Positions 32,076-42,835 of a stretch of 64,000 nucleotides of DNA are shown in pieces. Every line of letters begins with the position of its first letter. The stretch's first letter is position 1. Both the position numbers and the translations under genes were made by a program. The notes beneath the pieces were generated by a model that was given only the letters and a program-made list of their open reading frames with translations, did not search any database and was not told the origin of the DNA. The stretch covers positions 39,022,970 to 39,086,969 of the forward strand of contig JAVGWX010000011.1 of the NCBI GenBank assembly GCA_036924085.1, in the 5' to 3' direction. The DNA is from Ariolimax columbianus (taxonomy: Eukaryota; Mollusca; Gastropoda; Stylommatophora; Arionidae).

Positions 32076-32595
32076 CGATATTCTCTATGTTCTTTCTTGT
32101 TATCTTCCAATCCCCAAAGAAACATGTCATCTTCTCTTCTATATCAAGTACCTCTTATTATTAATTTAGTTTTTATACATTTCTATCAAACCAATGTGAC
32201 TACACCATACTCGACACACCTTCGTACCAGAGTCAATTACTAGGTTTTCACATCCTAATGTTGGAGAGTATTCTGCCCTACCTGTATCATACACAACATA
32301 TGATAAACCATTAAGCGTTCACCTAACATCATTTAAATTTCTGCTTTTATTTCTTTAGTCTTATCTACTTGTATGCGTTGTGCTAATTAATTTATAAATG
32401 GATCTCACCAAATACACGCCACATCGTTAAATCGTGACCTGCCCTGAAATATTTACAATTTGTGTGGCAGGATAGGACAACCAATCCCATTCACAACCTT
32501 CCTGAATTATTTCTTGCAAAATCCCTAGCATGTACAGTGCTACCAATCCTTGCTCCCCTTTTGGGAGTTTGAAGTTTATTATTGTTCGCGTATTG
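32076..32595. other. No recognised feature
   Basis: AT-rich unassigned sequence. Confidence 0.4.
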
Positions 32596-32599
32596 GATT

Positions 32600-32943
32600 A
32601 TGACATCCTAGTATGTCTTTATTGCAGAATTCCTCAGTTTGGGCCCAACCACGTCTCGGATTCAGTAGTGGCGTTCTGGAGGTCAGAAAATATATGGGTC
32701 AATAAAATGATGTCCGATCCACCATGCTCGCATGACTTGGCATCAATTGTCATCTCCCTGTCCCCAAACATTAGAATCCGCTTTGTGGACTTGGTTTTAT
32801 CTGACGTCCTGGACCTGATTCTTGAACTGAGGGCGTGGTTCCAGGCTCAGGCGAAGGATGTCTACAATCAAGGCATCAGGTCGGCAAATAAAAGATGGAA
32901 GAAGTGTTTCGTCTTGCTGCGTGACTGCATAGGGAGTTACTAA
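32600..32943 (+). pseudogene. Mariner-like transposase C-terminal fragment
   Basis: The end of a 137-codon frame encodes HVSDSVVAFWRSENIWV, MSDPPCSHDLAS, RFVDLVLSDVLD and SANKRWKKC, then stops at 32941-32943. The DPPxSxDLA segment carries the third catalytic acidic residue in mariner transposases (here SHD for the usual SPD). The CDFFLFP block that should follow is garbled by indels. The 5' half of the frame has no clear match. A 24-bp satellite starts a few bases after the stop. Confidence 0.65.
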
Positions 32944-32947
32944 AGTT

Positions 32948-34390
32948 CACTCAGCTAAGTGCCTTGACTCTTTCATGCTAAAGTGACTTGACTCTTTAAT
33001 GCTAGTGCCTTGACTGTTTCATGCTAAAGTGACTTGACTCTTTAATGCTAAAGTGACTTGACTCTTTAATGCTAAAGTGACTTGACTCTTTAATGATAAA
33101 GTGCCGTGACTCTTTCATGCTAAAGTGACTTGACTCTTCCATGCTAAAGTGTCTTGAATCTATAATGCTAAAGTTTCGTGACTCTTTCATGCTAAAGGGC
33201 TTTGACTCTTTCATGCTAAAGTGCCTTGACTCTTTCGTGCTAAAGTGCCTTGACTCTTTAATGGTAAAGTGCCTTGACTCTTTCATGCTAAAGTGCCTTG
33301 ACCCTTTAATGCTAAAGTGCCTTGACTCTTTAATGGTAAAGTTTCGTGACTCTTTAATGGTAAAGTGCCTTGACTCTTTCATGCTAAAGTGCCTTGACTC
33401 TTTCATGCTAAAGTGCCTTGACTCTTTAATGATAAAGTGCCTTGACTCTTTCATGCTAAAGTGACTTGACTCTTCCATGCTAAAGTGTCTTGAATCTTTA
33501 ATGCTAAAGTTTCGTGACTCTTTCATGCTAAAGTGCCTTGACTCTTTCATGCTAAAGTGTCTTGAATCTTTAATTCTAAAGTTCCTTTACTCTTTCATGC
33601 TAAAGTGCCTTGACTCTTTAATGGTAAAGTGCCTTGACGCTTTCATGCTAAAGTGCCTTGACTCTTTAATGATAAAGTGCCTTGACTCTTTAATGCTAAA
33701 GTTTCGTGACTCTTTCGTGCTAAAGGGTTTTGACTCTCTCATGCTAAAGTGTCGTGACTTTCCTACTAAAGTGCCTTGACTCTTTCCTGCTAAAGTGCCT
33801 TGACTTATCATGCTAAAATGCATTGCCTCTTTCATGATAAAGTGCCGTTCATGCTAAAGTGCATTGACTCGTTCATGCTATAATTCCTTGACTCTTTCAT
33901 ACTAAAGTACATCGACTCTTTTATACTAAAGGGCTTTGAGTCTTTCATATTAATGTACATTGCATCTTTCATACTAAAGTGCCTTGACGCTTTCATACTA
34001 AAGTACATTGGATCCTTCATACTAAAGTGCCTTCATTCCTTCATACTAAAGTTCCTTGACTCTTTCATACTAAAGTACCTTGACTCATGCATAATATAGT
34101 GCCTTAATTCCTTCATACTAAAGTGCATTCATGCTTTCTTACTAAAGTGATTTTATTCCTTCATACCAACTTGGCGTAACTCCTTCATACTAATGTGCCT
34201 TCGTTCATTTATTCTAAAGTACCTTGACTACTTCATACTAAAAGCCTTCATTTCTTCATACTAAAGTGCCTCCAGTCCTTCATTCTAAACTGCCTGTATT
34301 CCTTCATACTAAAGTGCCTATATTCCTTCATACTAAACTGCCTGTATTCCTTCATTCTAAAGTGCTTTTATTTCTTGATTCTAAAGTCCA
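32948..34390. repeat. Satellite-like array, 24-bp unit, about 60 copies
   Basis: The unit is TGACTCTTTCATGCTAAAGT plus GCCT. The left part is homogeneous; the right part (from about 33840) diverges steadily to variants with CATACTAAAG. Because 24 is a multiple of three, frames stay open on both strands (MKESRHFS on minus, LDSFMLKC on plus, up to 182 codons). I regard these as non-coding. Confidence 0.95.
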
Positions 34391-34750
34391 AAATGTTTCG
34401 ACAATCCCACCCGTGTACAGCCAACAAGCAAGAGCAGCCATTAACGCCTACACTTTGGCCATTTACCGAGAACCCCTGAGCACATGATAGTACACCCAGA
34501 GCGCAGTGAAGTCGAATCTTAGAAACAGAAAGAAGCATAACAAAACCACTGCCATGACAGTGCTTCAATGGCACCCTGCCGTTTACCCGAATGTGAATGA
34601 TTGGTTGGCTAAGTTCTGAATTAATGAAGACAAGGTAGGGCTGCATTGACTCAGTAACATAATGAGCCAGATCATTAGCAGATTATCGTCCAACACGATA
34701 TATTGAGGATCATTTCATCATTTGCATACATACATATGTATATGAGTATG
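34391..34750. other. No recognised feature
   Basis: Unassigned. Confidence 0.4.
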
Positions 34751-34756
34751 TGTATG

Positions 34757-34828
<72 letters not shown>

Positions 34829-34848
34829 TACATTTACACACAAACACA

Positions 34849-34883
<35 letters not shown>

Positions 34884-34885
34884 AA
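34757..34885. repeat. (TA)n followed by (CT)n microsatellite
   Basis: About 34 TA units, then a short CA-rich link, then CT repeats to 34883. Confidence 0.95.
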
Positions 34886-34887
34886 AT

Positions 34888-35262
34888 AGGGAAGGAAGAC
34901 TAACGTCTGGTCAGGCAAGATATACTGATAAGACATGTTAGTCAGGGTCAGGCAAAATATACTGATAACACATGTTAGTCAGAGTCAGGCAAAATTTACT
35001 GGTCAAGACTCTCGTCTTGGCTTCCTAGTTTTTCATGGCAGCCTGGCTAACAAGTGTGAGGAATCGACGTGATCCCCGTAGTAGTTAGTGACACGCAGAC
35101 GAAGCCCATCATAGCACAACTGCCTGGAGGACCCAGTTCCACCTTCTTCAGTTCACTTGGGATGTGAGGAAAGCTACTGCAATACGCCACGTAACGTGCT
35201 TTTCAGGGCGCACGCAAGAGAAAACCTACTCATTGTGAGCATTCGAAACAACAACAACTCTC
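34888..35262 (+). repeat. Interspersed repeat family E, full copy
   Basis: The copy begins GGAAGGAAGACTAACGTCTGG and has two or three direct repeats of a 37-bp unit (ATATACTGATAAGACATG). It continues with GGCAGCCTGGCTAAC and GATGTGAGGAAAGCTACTGC and ends in a (CAA)n tail. Other copies lie at 38298, 41590 and 46493. Confidence 0.88.
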
Positions 35263-35269
35263 TCTCTCA

Positions 35270-35357
35270 CACACACGGACACACAAAATGCACACACACA
35301 CCTACACACACACACACACACACACACACTGCATATACATTAACCACTATGAGTAGC

Positions 35358-35414
<57 letters not shown>
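35270..35414. repeat. (CA)n and (GTTA)n microsatellites
   Basis: CA repeats lie at 35270-35332. GTTA repeats at 35355-35412 directly adjoin the 3' end of the minus-strand LINE at 35415 and are probably its tail. Confidence 0.9.
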
Positions 35415-35700
35415 GTCCATCGCAAGCGAAGATGGTGACAGCGTCAGACATGTTTATTCAGATGTGACCGCATTTGACTGTACAGTTCGATCTGAGCGTT
35501 AATAACTTTACTGCACGTAGGGCACACCTGAACAGCATTTGTAGTTGGGCAGTCTTGCATTCTTTCCTTTCGTCCAGCTCGCCTTTCCTGCGCTTCCGTG
35601 TTGGTCCTCTACCCAGTGGTGCAAACACGATGTGTGACGGCAGTGCGAGAGGCTGAGCGGTTCGGAGCAAGCAGCTCCCAGTCAGCAACATCAACGGAAA
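35415..35700 (-). pseudogene. LINE 3' end with CCHH-like finger
   Basis: The minus strand encodes WELLAPNRSASRTAV, a stop, then VCPTCSKVINAQIELYSQ with a following MRSHLNKH. The layout (WExLAxxRSxxRxAV then CxxC...H...H) is the same as the LINE at 20160-21095, and both end in a GATGGACA word before the tail. It is short, 5'-truncated and has a stop. Confidence 0.8.
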
Positions 35701-36180
35701 GACTTTTCAAAGAAACTTTTAGAGTATTTTAGTATCGGTTCTTTTTCAGCAGCTACTACCAACACCTCTGACATGAATGTTCTTTCGTCAGAAAGACTGA
35801 TCATTTCATGTTCTTTCTCGTGTATAATTCATGATTGCTTTACTCAATGATACTGCTTGCGTTAAATATGCATACACGCAATGTATTTGTACCGTTCTAA
35901 GGATCAGTTCTACCCATCTTATGTGGACTCTGCTGTTTGTCTCTACGAAATATCTATTCATTATTTAATTGTTTGTCTGTTTCATTCCATCATTGGCTCT
36001 TTTCGTCTTGCCAGACGATATTAATTGTGCTTTGAAAAAATGATATGTAACTACAGTCCATGACGGTAACGAATGTGACTCGTAAGATCATTCAGTACAG
36101 AGACGCGTCTTCCACTGTGTGTGCAAGGTAAGCCAGGACCGTTTGCGGCATCGCATAGTGTGGCGTGTCTTCTCAAACGC
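35701..36180. other. No recognised feature
   Basis: Unassigned AT-rich sequence. Confidence 0.4.
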
Positions 36181-36184
36181 TAAG

Positions 36185-36480
36185 TCTTCAGCCTATCAGC
36201 AATCAGTATCTCCTTTGTCTGTATCCCATTCTTACTCCTGCCCCTCCATGTAACACGATTCATGGCGTCCTGCTCCCATGATTCCAAATCGATGCCAGCA
36301 TCATTCATGTCCCGCTTGCATACATCTTTGTACCGAAGTAGTGCCCGGCCCCGAGACATTTTCCCCAACTGTAATTCCTCATACAGAAGATATTTTGGTT
36401 GTCTGTTTACACTATGTTTTATTATACGCCTTTTGTAGTTCCAGAAAATCATGTATGCGTATGACCGAAATGGAATGTCC
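36185..36480 (-). pseudogene. LINE RT C-terminal fragment
   Basis: The minus strand encodes RQPKYLLYEELQLGKMSRGR, LRYKDVCKRDMNDAGID and SWEQDAMNRVTWR. It corresponds to the LINE piece at 10350-10815. The GHVxRM block is missing. Confidence 0.85.
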
Positions 36481-36694
36481 GAAAGTGTAGGGTGGAAGCG
36501 ATCAACGGGGACTGACTACCAAAACAAAGACAATGATTATGGTGATAATAAGTCAGCTCAATTCGCTTGTTGAATGTTAGTTATTAACTTTATGAAGTAA
36601 TTTGGTTTCTCCAGACATTCAAACTGTGCGCAGTGATCATTTTAGTCTATACATACGCAATGAATGCATGAGACGATATCTCTTAATTTAGTTT
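36481..36694. other. No recognised feature
   Basis: Unassigned. Confidence 0.4.
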
Positions 36695-37005
36695 CTTCTT
36701 CTTCTTCTGCGTACACAGTCAGACAGCAACCATTATTTTTTCGAAAAAAGCGGCGGTCGTCCTGAGACTCTCGCCACTACCATAGAGCTTGTCTTGCAGT
36801 TCCACTGGCAATGGCCACATCTGCTCTCTCTGATCCCCGTATGTCGGGCAGTTCTGCAGCAGATGTTCAGTGGTCATTTTACCAGTACCGCACGGGCATT
36901 CGTCGGTACACCCTATCTTCAATTTGTTGAATAGGTGGTACCTCAGTCTATTGTGGCCAGTGCGAAGTCTGAAGACAACGACCTGCTATCTTCGGTTCAA
37001 CTGGT
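36695..37005 (-). pseudogene. RNase H-type LINE 3' end with (GAA)n tail
   Basis: The minus strand encodes QVVVFRLRTGHNRLRYHLF, KIGCTDECPCGTGKMTTEHL, LQDKLYGSGESLRTTAAFF. It is about 80 percent identical by eye to the end of the copy at 42305-42835. One stop precedes the QVVV block. The 3' end is a GAAGAAGAAG tail at 36695-36712. Confidence 0.9.
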
Positions 37006-37084
37006 AATAGGCATCGTTTTTGGTTAATTTAGTTTAATTAGTTTAGTTCAATAATCAACGTCGTTGCATACGGTGTAACCAATA

Positions 37085-37414
37085 AGTGCTCTGTTATAAT
37101 CCTTATTTTTGGAGATCTCAGAACATTGCACGATCTCCGTAGCATCGGTGATGATCGAGTAATAGATTGGGTATTTTTAACATAATATTCAATAATGCCC
37201 GGACAGCGGCCGCTAAGCTTACTCTTTTCGATTTCCAACTGCCGATGGATTTTTAACGTGTACGACCACTGCACACGGGGGTCCGCTCTTCTGTCTAGAG
37301 ATCCGTGGAAATACCAGAACGTCCACGTGAATAAATCCCGGTCTTCATCGTGATTTGAACCTGCGACTTCCAGCACACGAGGCCGATGTCTTACCTCGAG
37401 ACCACTCAGTTCCC
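37085..37414 (-). mobile_element. tRNA-derived SINE family C, minus copy
   Basis: On the minus strand it starts GGGAACTGAGTGGTCTCGAGG, has a B box CAGGTTCAAATCACG, and continues with GACCCCCGTGTGCAGTGG and AACGCGTTAAAA-like words also found at 14521. This is the fullest copy of the family. Confidence 0.86.
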
Positions 37415-37439
37415 ATATCCCATTTATACATCAGCCATA

Positions 37440-37705
37440 ACCAAACCTAGTAGACACACATTCCTTGACATCTTCGTACCATCACCTCCTTGATCTACCT
37501 CTACCTCTCGTATCATTCGCCATACCTTCCATCCCCGCTCTCGCAAGACCGTTGCGTCTTTTAATATGATCAAAGTATTTACATTTTTTGCAATTTGTGA
37601 TTCAGTTCTCCATTACAATGCGCATCTCTTGTCGAATGTCTGCACTCTTTTTTTTCGATCCGTGGTATTTTGAGGACCTTTCTATAACATTTCGACTCGA
37701 AGGAC
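37440..37705 (-). pseudogene. LINE RT C-terminal fragment
   Basis: The minus strand encodes NLESFESKCYRKVLKIPRI and, in another frame, KYFDHIKRRNGLARAGMEGM, then RGRGRSRR and WYEDVKE. This is the KYFxHIKRxNGLxRxxMEGM type of non-LTR element end. Two frameshifts and several stops are present. Confidence 0.78.
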
Positions 37706-37851
37706 TCCAGGTTGGGTAGCTGTCCATTCTTTGCATTCTAATGTTGCCGATAGAAAAACACAGGTTCTGAAAATGTTTACTTGTCTCGGTTTGCTGGTAT
37801 TCTGTGATAATTTCCTCAGGTTGTGTTTTTATGCAGAAAGTAACTATTTGC

Positions 37852-38228
37852 CCACCTGAAAGCTAAAATCGCCCACCTGAATCGCCCACATGAAAGCTAA
37901 AATCGCCCACATGAAAGCTAAAATCGCCCACCTGAAAGCTAAAATCTCCCACCTGAAAACTAAAATCGCCCACCTGATAGCTAACATCGCTCACCTGAAA
38001 GCTAAAACCGCCCACCTGAAAGCTAGAATCGCTCATCTGAAAGCTAAAATCGCCCACCTGATAGCTAAAATCGCCCATCTGAAAGCTAAAATCGCTCATC
38101 TGAAAGCTAAAATCGCCCACCTGAAAGCTAAAATCGCCCATCTGAAAGCTAAAATCGCTCATCTGAAAGCTAAAATCGCCCACCTGAAAGCTAAAATCGC
38201 CCACCTGAAAGCTAAAATCGTCCACTTG
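37852..38228. repeat. Minisatellite, 21-bp unit, about 18 copies
   Basis: The unit is GCCCACCTGAAAGCTAAAAT plus C. Since 21 is a multiple of seven codons, the plus strand reads KAKIAHL heptads (141 codons, 37890-38315) and the minus strand FSFQVGD heptads (156 codons). I see no promoter, splice or homology support for a gene. Confidence 0.95.
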
Positions 38229-38297
38229 TGGGCTGTAGCATCCATCTTGGAGAGCACTGACAGAAATGTATATACTGCGATTACAGGCCCTGCAACT

Positions 38298-38935
38298 GGG
38301 GAACAGAGACGTTAGTCCGGTCAGGCACAACATACTGACCAGGACGTCACGGTAGGGTCAGGCACACAATATACTGACCAAGAACACAATCTCTCCTTCA
38401 TGTAGGAATCCTTAAACAAAACAGCTGTTGCAAGGCAGTCTGGCTGACGAGATGTGGATCGACTATAATTCCCGTAGTAATGAGCGTCACGCAAATGAAG
38501 CCAAGCATAGCACAAACAACAGTCTGAAGGACCACGATCCACCTTCATCAGCACGCTCGGGATGTGAGGAAAGCTACTACAACCTCCTTAACTTATTAAA
38601 TTAAAGTAAAGTAAAGTAACCCATAGCATTACTGACGTAGGTGTGTGAGGTGTAAGCGATCTCACATTTCAAAGGCTCGGCTATATGAGGGCGGTAGCCA
38701 TCTCCTCTCCCTCGCCGCTTTTACTTCCCGGGCTGAATCGATACCCATTTAAGACCGGGTCGACCCGGGAACCATTGTGGTCTGGAAAAACATTACCGCC
38801 TCAACTTGGGAATGAACCCAGGACCAATCAGATGCGAAGCCAGCACGCTAACCACTGCGCTACGCGGCTCCTTAACTTACGCACACAAAAAAGTGAACTT
38901 ACGCTTTGTGGGCATTAAACAACAACAACAACAAC
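38298..38935 (+). repeat. Family E copy split by a SINE
   Basis: The left part (38298-38595) matches family E up to GATGTGAGGAAAGCTACTAC. The right part (38868-38935) resumes with GAACTTACGCTTTGTGGGC and a (CAA)n tail. The gap is filled by a family F SINE. Confidence 0.88.
38596..38867 (-). mobile_element. tRNA-derived SINE family F, inserted in family E
   Basis: On the minus strand the head GCCGCGTAGCGCAGTGGTTA has a clear A box, and CCTGGGTTCATTCCC has a B box. The body (GTCGACCCGGTCTTAAATGG) defines family F. The tail is an (ACTTT)-type run. A perfect 12-bp target duplication CTCCTTAACTTA lies at 38584-38595 and 38868-38879. Insertion was into an existing family E copy, so F was active after E here. 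Confidence 0.93.
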
Positions 38936-39355
38936 AACATAACCTGTGCATTGTTGAAAATTATAATATATATATTATGATAGTTGCCCCCATTTTTTCA
39001 AGTGTTCCCTCCTGTCGTTTCTTTCATCATAGCTACCTCACTAATATTGTCGATATCCCATGCAGTATTCGCCATTGTCAGTTCTTTATAAGTGGCGCTT
39101 ACATGATGGGCATGTCGTTAGCGACAATCGTTTGCCTGACAGCGCCTCCGGCTGTCTACAAGTGTGGTATTAGCTCTGTCTTGTCTGTCCTGTTGCTAGC
39201 CAAGTCACCTGCTTCCTTCCCTCTCTCATCTTCCTAGCAGGAACTTAACATTTGAGCTTGATCGATGGCAGGCGATTACTGCCAACGAACGGACTGAAAT
39301 TATAGCACCCATTGCTGCTGGTTTCGTGTGCTTGTTCAATCGGGAGCACATGTCT
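38936..39355. other. No recognised feature
   Basis: A 143-codon frame crosses the SINE end and this stretch but has no recognisable motif. Confidence 0.4.
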
Positions 39356-39357
39356 AA

Positions 39358-39862
39358 ATCATCATCATCATCTTCATGATCATCGCAATCATTAACAGCA
39401 GCAGCATCGACAGCAGCATCATCTCCATCATCATCAACATCACCATCATTATCATCACCATCATCAGCACCATCACCATAATCAACGTCATCATCATCAG
39501 CAGCAGCATCTCCATCATCATCACCATTATCATGATCATCATCAGCGTCATCATCGTCACCATCATGTCATCATTACCATGATCAGCACCATCATCATCA
39601 GCAGCAGCATCTGCATCATCATCACCATTATCATGATAATCATCATCATCATCGTCATCATCGTTACCACCAACATAATCGACATCATTACTATATCACC
39701 ATCATCAATATAATCATAATCGTCATCATCATTATCATCATCGTCATAACCGCCATCATCATCATCACCATCACCATCATCACAATCATCATCGCCATCA
39801 CCAGTACATCCGCCGTGCCCACCGTCACCACCACCACCATCATCATCATCATCAAATACAAC
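39358..39862. repeat. Degenerate (CAT)n array
   Basis: CAT trimers with CAG and CGT variants for 500 bp. Reading frames in it (I/T/S- or M-rich) are artefacts. Confidence 0.95.
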
Positions 39863-39879
39863 AACAACATTGTTCTTCA

Positions 39880-40415
39880 TTCTTAAAGCATTCCATAATC
39901 ACCTCTTTTAAACCACCCCCACCCGTCCCCTAACAATATCAGCAATTTACTACCGTTTACACGTCATAATATAACCAACCTCCTTGCCCCAGCTCAAGTG
40001 TATACCTCATATTACCGTTAGTAGCCTCTCCAAATGACTAATACTAAAGCAAAAATCGCCTGTCAGCTGTTTAAAATACTGCTACTTCGATATATTTAAT
40101 CTTAATGACTAATACTAAACATATAATTTTTTTCAGTAAAACATAACTTATATTCCTGATTAATATTTTTCTTCTTCATAAAATCCCCCAAAAATAAAGA
40201 AAAAAAATGGTAATGTATTTTTGTTTGTTTTGTAAACCAAATCCAGGACGTTGGCTTTCTCAGGGGACTTAACACAATAGATTACATTCTTAAGCTGACC
40301 TTCGATGGCCTTACATTTAGACAGATCGATATTCCAACGGAGTGAATATATTGGGTTTCAAAGTCACTTTCTGGTATAAGAATTATAGTGTGTTGTTCCT
40401 CGGGTTGTTTGTTAG
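39880..40415. other. No recognised feature
   Basis: AT-rich unassigned sequence. Confidence 0.4.
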
Positions 40416-40416
40416 G

Positions 40417-41028
40417 CTAGTGCATAGCATTATCTACAGATGACTTGTGCACAGGGTGATGTGCAAACATGATTATCTACAGCTGACTTGTGCACAGGGT
40501 GATGTGCAAACATGATTATCTACAGCTGACTTGTGCACAGGGTGATGTGCAAACATGATAATCTACAGCTGACTTGTGCACAGGGTGATGTGCAAACATG
40601 ATTATCTACAGCTGACGTGCACAGGGTGATGTGCAAACATGATTATCTACATTATACTAATGCATAGGATGATACGTTCAAAGAATTATCTACATTCTAC
40701 TAGTGCATAGAGTGATACGTTCAAAGAATTATTTGCATTCTGCTAGTGCATAGAGTGATACGTTCAAAGAATTATCTACATTCTGCTAGTGCTTAGAGTG
40801 ATACGTTCAAAGAATTATCTACATTTCGCTAGTGCATAGGGTGATACGTTCAAAGAATTATCTGCATTCTACTAGTGCATAGAGTGATACGTTCAAAGAA
40901 TTATCTACATTTGACTAGTGCATAGGACGAAACGATCATAATAGTATCTACATTTTGCGAATTCCTATAGTGACACGTTCATATAATTATCTACATTATT
41001 CGAGTGGCTAGAGTGATATTTGTCATAT
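40417..41028. repeat. Satellite-like array, 43-bp unit in two subfamilies
   Basis: Five near-identical units with GACTTGTGCACAGGGTGATG (40430-40650) are followed by about eight units with GTGCATAGAGTGATACGTTC. Both share the frame ATTATCTACA. The right edge meets a mariner terminal repeat. Confidence 0.92.
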
Positions 41029-41090
41029 ACGAGGCGTGTTCAAATGAAACCGGACCTAATTGCACCAAGTGAACATAACGAACAATGGGC
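41029..41090 (+). mobile_element. Mariner 5' terminal inverted repeat fragment
   Basis: TACGAGGCGTGTTCAAATGA and AACCGGACCT are typical mariner terminal sequence and match the termini of the deleted mariner at 9184-9925. The coding part is not recognisable downstream. Confidence 0.75.
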
Positions 41091-41284
41091 ATGATAACGT
41101 CAATTTCGGTGTAAACATTGAAATGTATTCAACGAAATGGATAGTTTCAACCATTTTTCCCCCAAGATCTTTTCATCTGTTGTCTATCTCATCTGGTGAC
41201 ACTGATGACCTTTCTTGGATATTTTATCTGGAGAAAACGAGGCAGCAGTGCATGAGATTACGTCAAATATAAATTGAGCAAGAT

Positions 41285-41535
41285 CATATTTTGCTGGCCC
41301 TGGAAACAGACTGCAATCATGCAGCCTGACTAAGAGATTAGTGATCGAAGCTGGAAGGCAAAGTCAGTCCCTAGGAACGACGTTCCGGAATCGGTTATGT
41401 TGGGCCAACAAGCGGGCATGTCGCAGTCCAGTTTTAAACAGATATAACACTCAACGCCATTTTCAGAGCGCACACAAAGGAGATCTTACTTATGGTGAGC
41501 ATTCAATAACAACAACAACAATAACAACAACAATA
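41285..41535 (+). repeat. Family A/E-like element with (CAA)n tail
   Basis: CCTGGAAACAGACTGCAATC and CTAAGAGATTAGTGATCGAAG follow the family A layout. The end, GCGCACACAAAGGAG, TGGTGAGCATTC and (AACAAC)n, is that of family E. A and E may therefore share ancestry. Confidence 0.65.
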
Positions 41536-41589
41536 ACAACTGCAACAAACTAATGTTCTGTCACGGATCGTTTTCTTTATTTTCTAACT

Positions 41590-42018
41590 ACATGTGTGGT
41601 GAACCGTGAAGCTAGTCCAGTAGGGCACAACATACTGACCAAGACGTCGCGTCAGGGCCCAGCACAATACACTTTGCGTCAGGGCCCAGCACAATACACT
41701 GACCGAAACAATAATATTTCTTCCTTATAGATTTCCCTGGAAACAGGCTGTTTTCAAGGCAGCCTGGCTGAAGAGGTGTAGATCAATGTGATCCCTGTAG
41801 TAGTGAGCGCTACGCAGGTGAAACCAAGCATAGCACAGCCGCCTGAAGGATCACAGGTGCACCTTCATCAGCAAGCTCGGGATGTGAGGAAAGCTGCTAC
41901 AACCCGTCACTTAATATCCTTTTCAGGGCGTGCAAAAGAGTAAACTTACTCATTGTGGGCCTTAAACAACAACAACAACAACAACAACTACTACAACTAC
42001 AACAACAACAACAACACA
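41590..42018 (+). repeat. Family E copy
   Basis: AGGGCACAACATACTGACC, GGCAGCCTGGCTGAAGAGG, CAAGCTCGGGATGTGAGG and a long (CAA)n tail identify the copy. A 33-bp direct duplication with GCGTCAGGGCCCAGC lies near 41645-41705. Confidence 0.85.
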
Positions 42019-42304
42019 TTTCCATAATTCTCGTTCCATTTCAATCCTCATTCTTCTGTTATATCTCTCACTCTGTCTGCTCTATCCATCTTCTTTCAAG
42101 CATCCTTTCAAATCTACACTTTACCTACTCTTTCAGATTCAATGTAAACTTCACTCAAGTCGACATATCAAATCCCTCCATCATGCACTGCTTCCTGCCT
42201 TCTTTCCAACTAATACCCAACCCATAATATTATTTATGTGTCTCTGTCTCTCACACCTTCCCATTCTCCCTGTCAGCCTCTATGTTATGTCTTCTTACTC
42301 TTGT
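42019..42304. other. Pyrimidine-rich sequence
   Basis: T- and C-rich plus strand with no recognised motif. Confidence 0.4.
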
Positions 42305-42835
42305 GTATCTTCTTCTTCTTCTTCGTACGCTGTCAGATGTCAACTTGAATTTGTTCGAAGAAAGCAGCTGTCATCCTGAGGCTGTCGACACTGCCATAGA
42401 GCTTGTCTAGTGCTGGCACTTGTGATGGCCACATGTGCTTTCTCTGGTCCTCGTATGTCGGGCAATTTTGCAGCAGATGCTCAGGGGTCATTTTCCCTGT
42501 ACCACATGTGCATTCGTCAGTGCCACCTATCTTCAGTTTATTGAATAGATGGTACCTCAGTCTGTTGTGGCCTGTGCGGAGTCTGAAGACCACGACCTGC
42601 TCTCTTCTGTTTAACTGGTAGTAGGCATCATTCTTTGTGTAGCCAGTATGTTCTGTTTCCCATTTGGCCACGTATCTGTCCCTAATAAACCTGTTGGACT
42701 CTTCGTATGTCACAGTAGTTTCTGGTTGTGGTAGTCTTGCACCTTCTTTTGCCAGTCTGTCTGCCTCCTCGTTGCCTTGAATGTTACAGTGGGATGGAAC
42801 CCACTGTACCACTACTCTTTTTGGTGCGGACTGCT
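42305..42835 (-). pseudogene. RNase H-type LINE 3' end, second copy
   Basis: A 159-codon minus-strand frame encodes WVPSHCNIQGNEEADRLAKE (end of the RNase H domain, with its conserved H and D), then VVVFRLRTGHNRLRYHLF, KIGGTDECTCGTGKMTPEHL, and DKLYGSVDSLRMTAAFF. RNase H in these elements degrades the RNA template after first-strand synthesis. The tail is (GAA)n at 42309-42326. It is an open but 5'-truncated copy; RNase H residues upstream of WVPSH are missing. Confidence 0.92.

Noticed and set aside
31386..32243. 285-codon F/L-rich frame
   Set aside because: Degenerate CTT/CAT microsatellite.
33002..33779. 182- and 107-codon frames with MKESRHFS or LDSFMLKC repeats
   Set aside because: The 24-bp unit has no stop in these phases on either strand. 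Both strands are open at once and there are no other gene signals.
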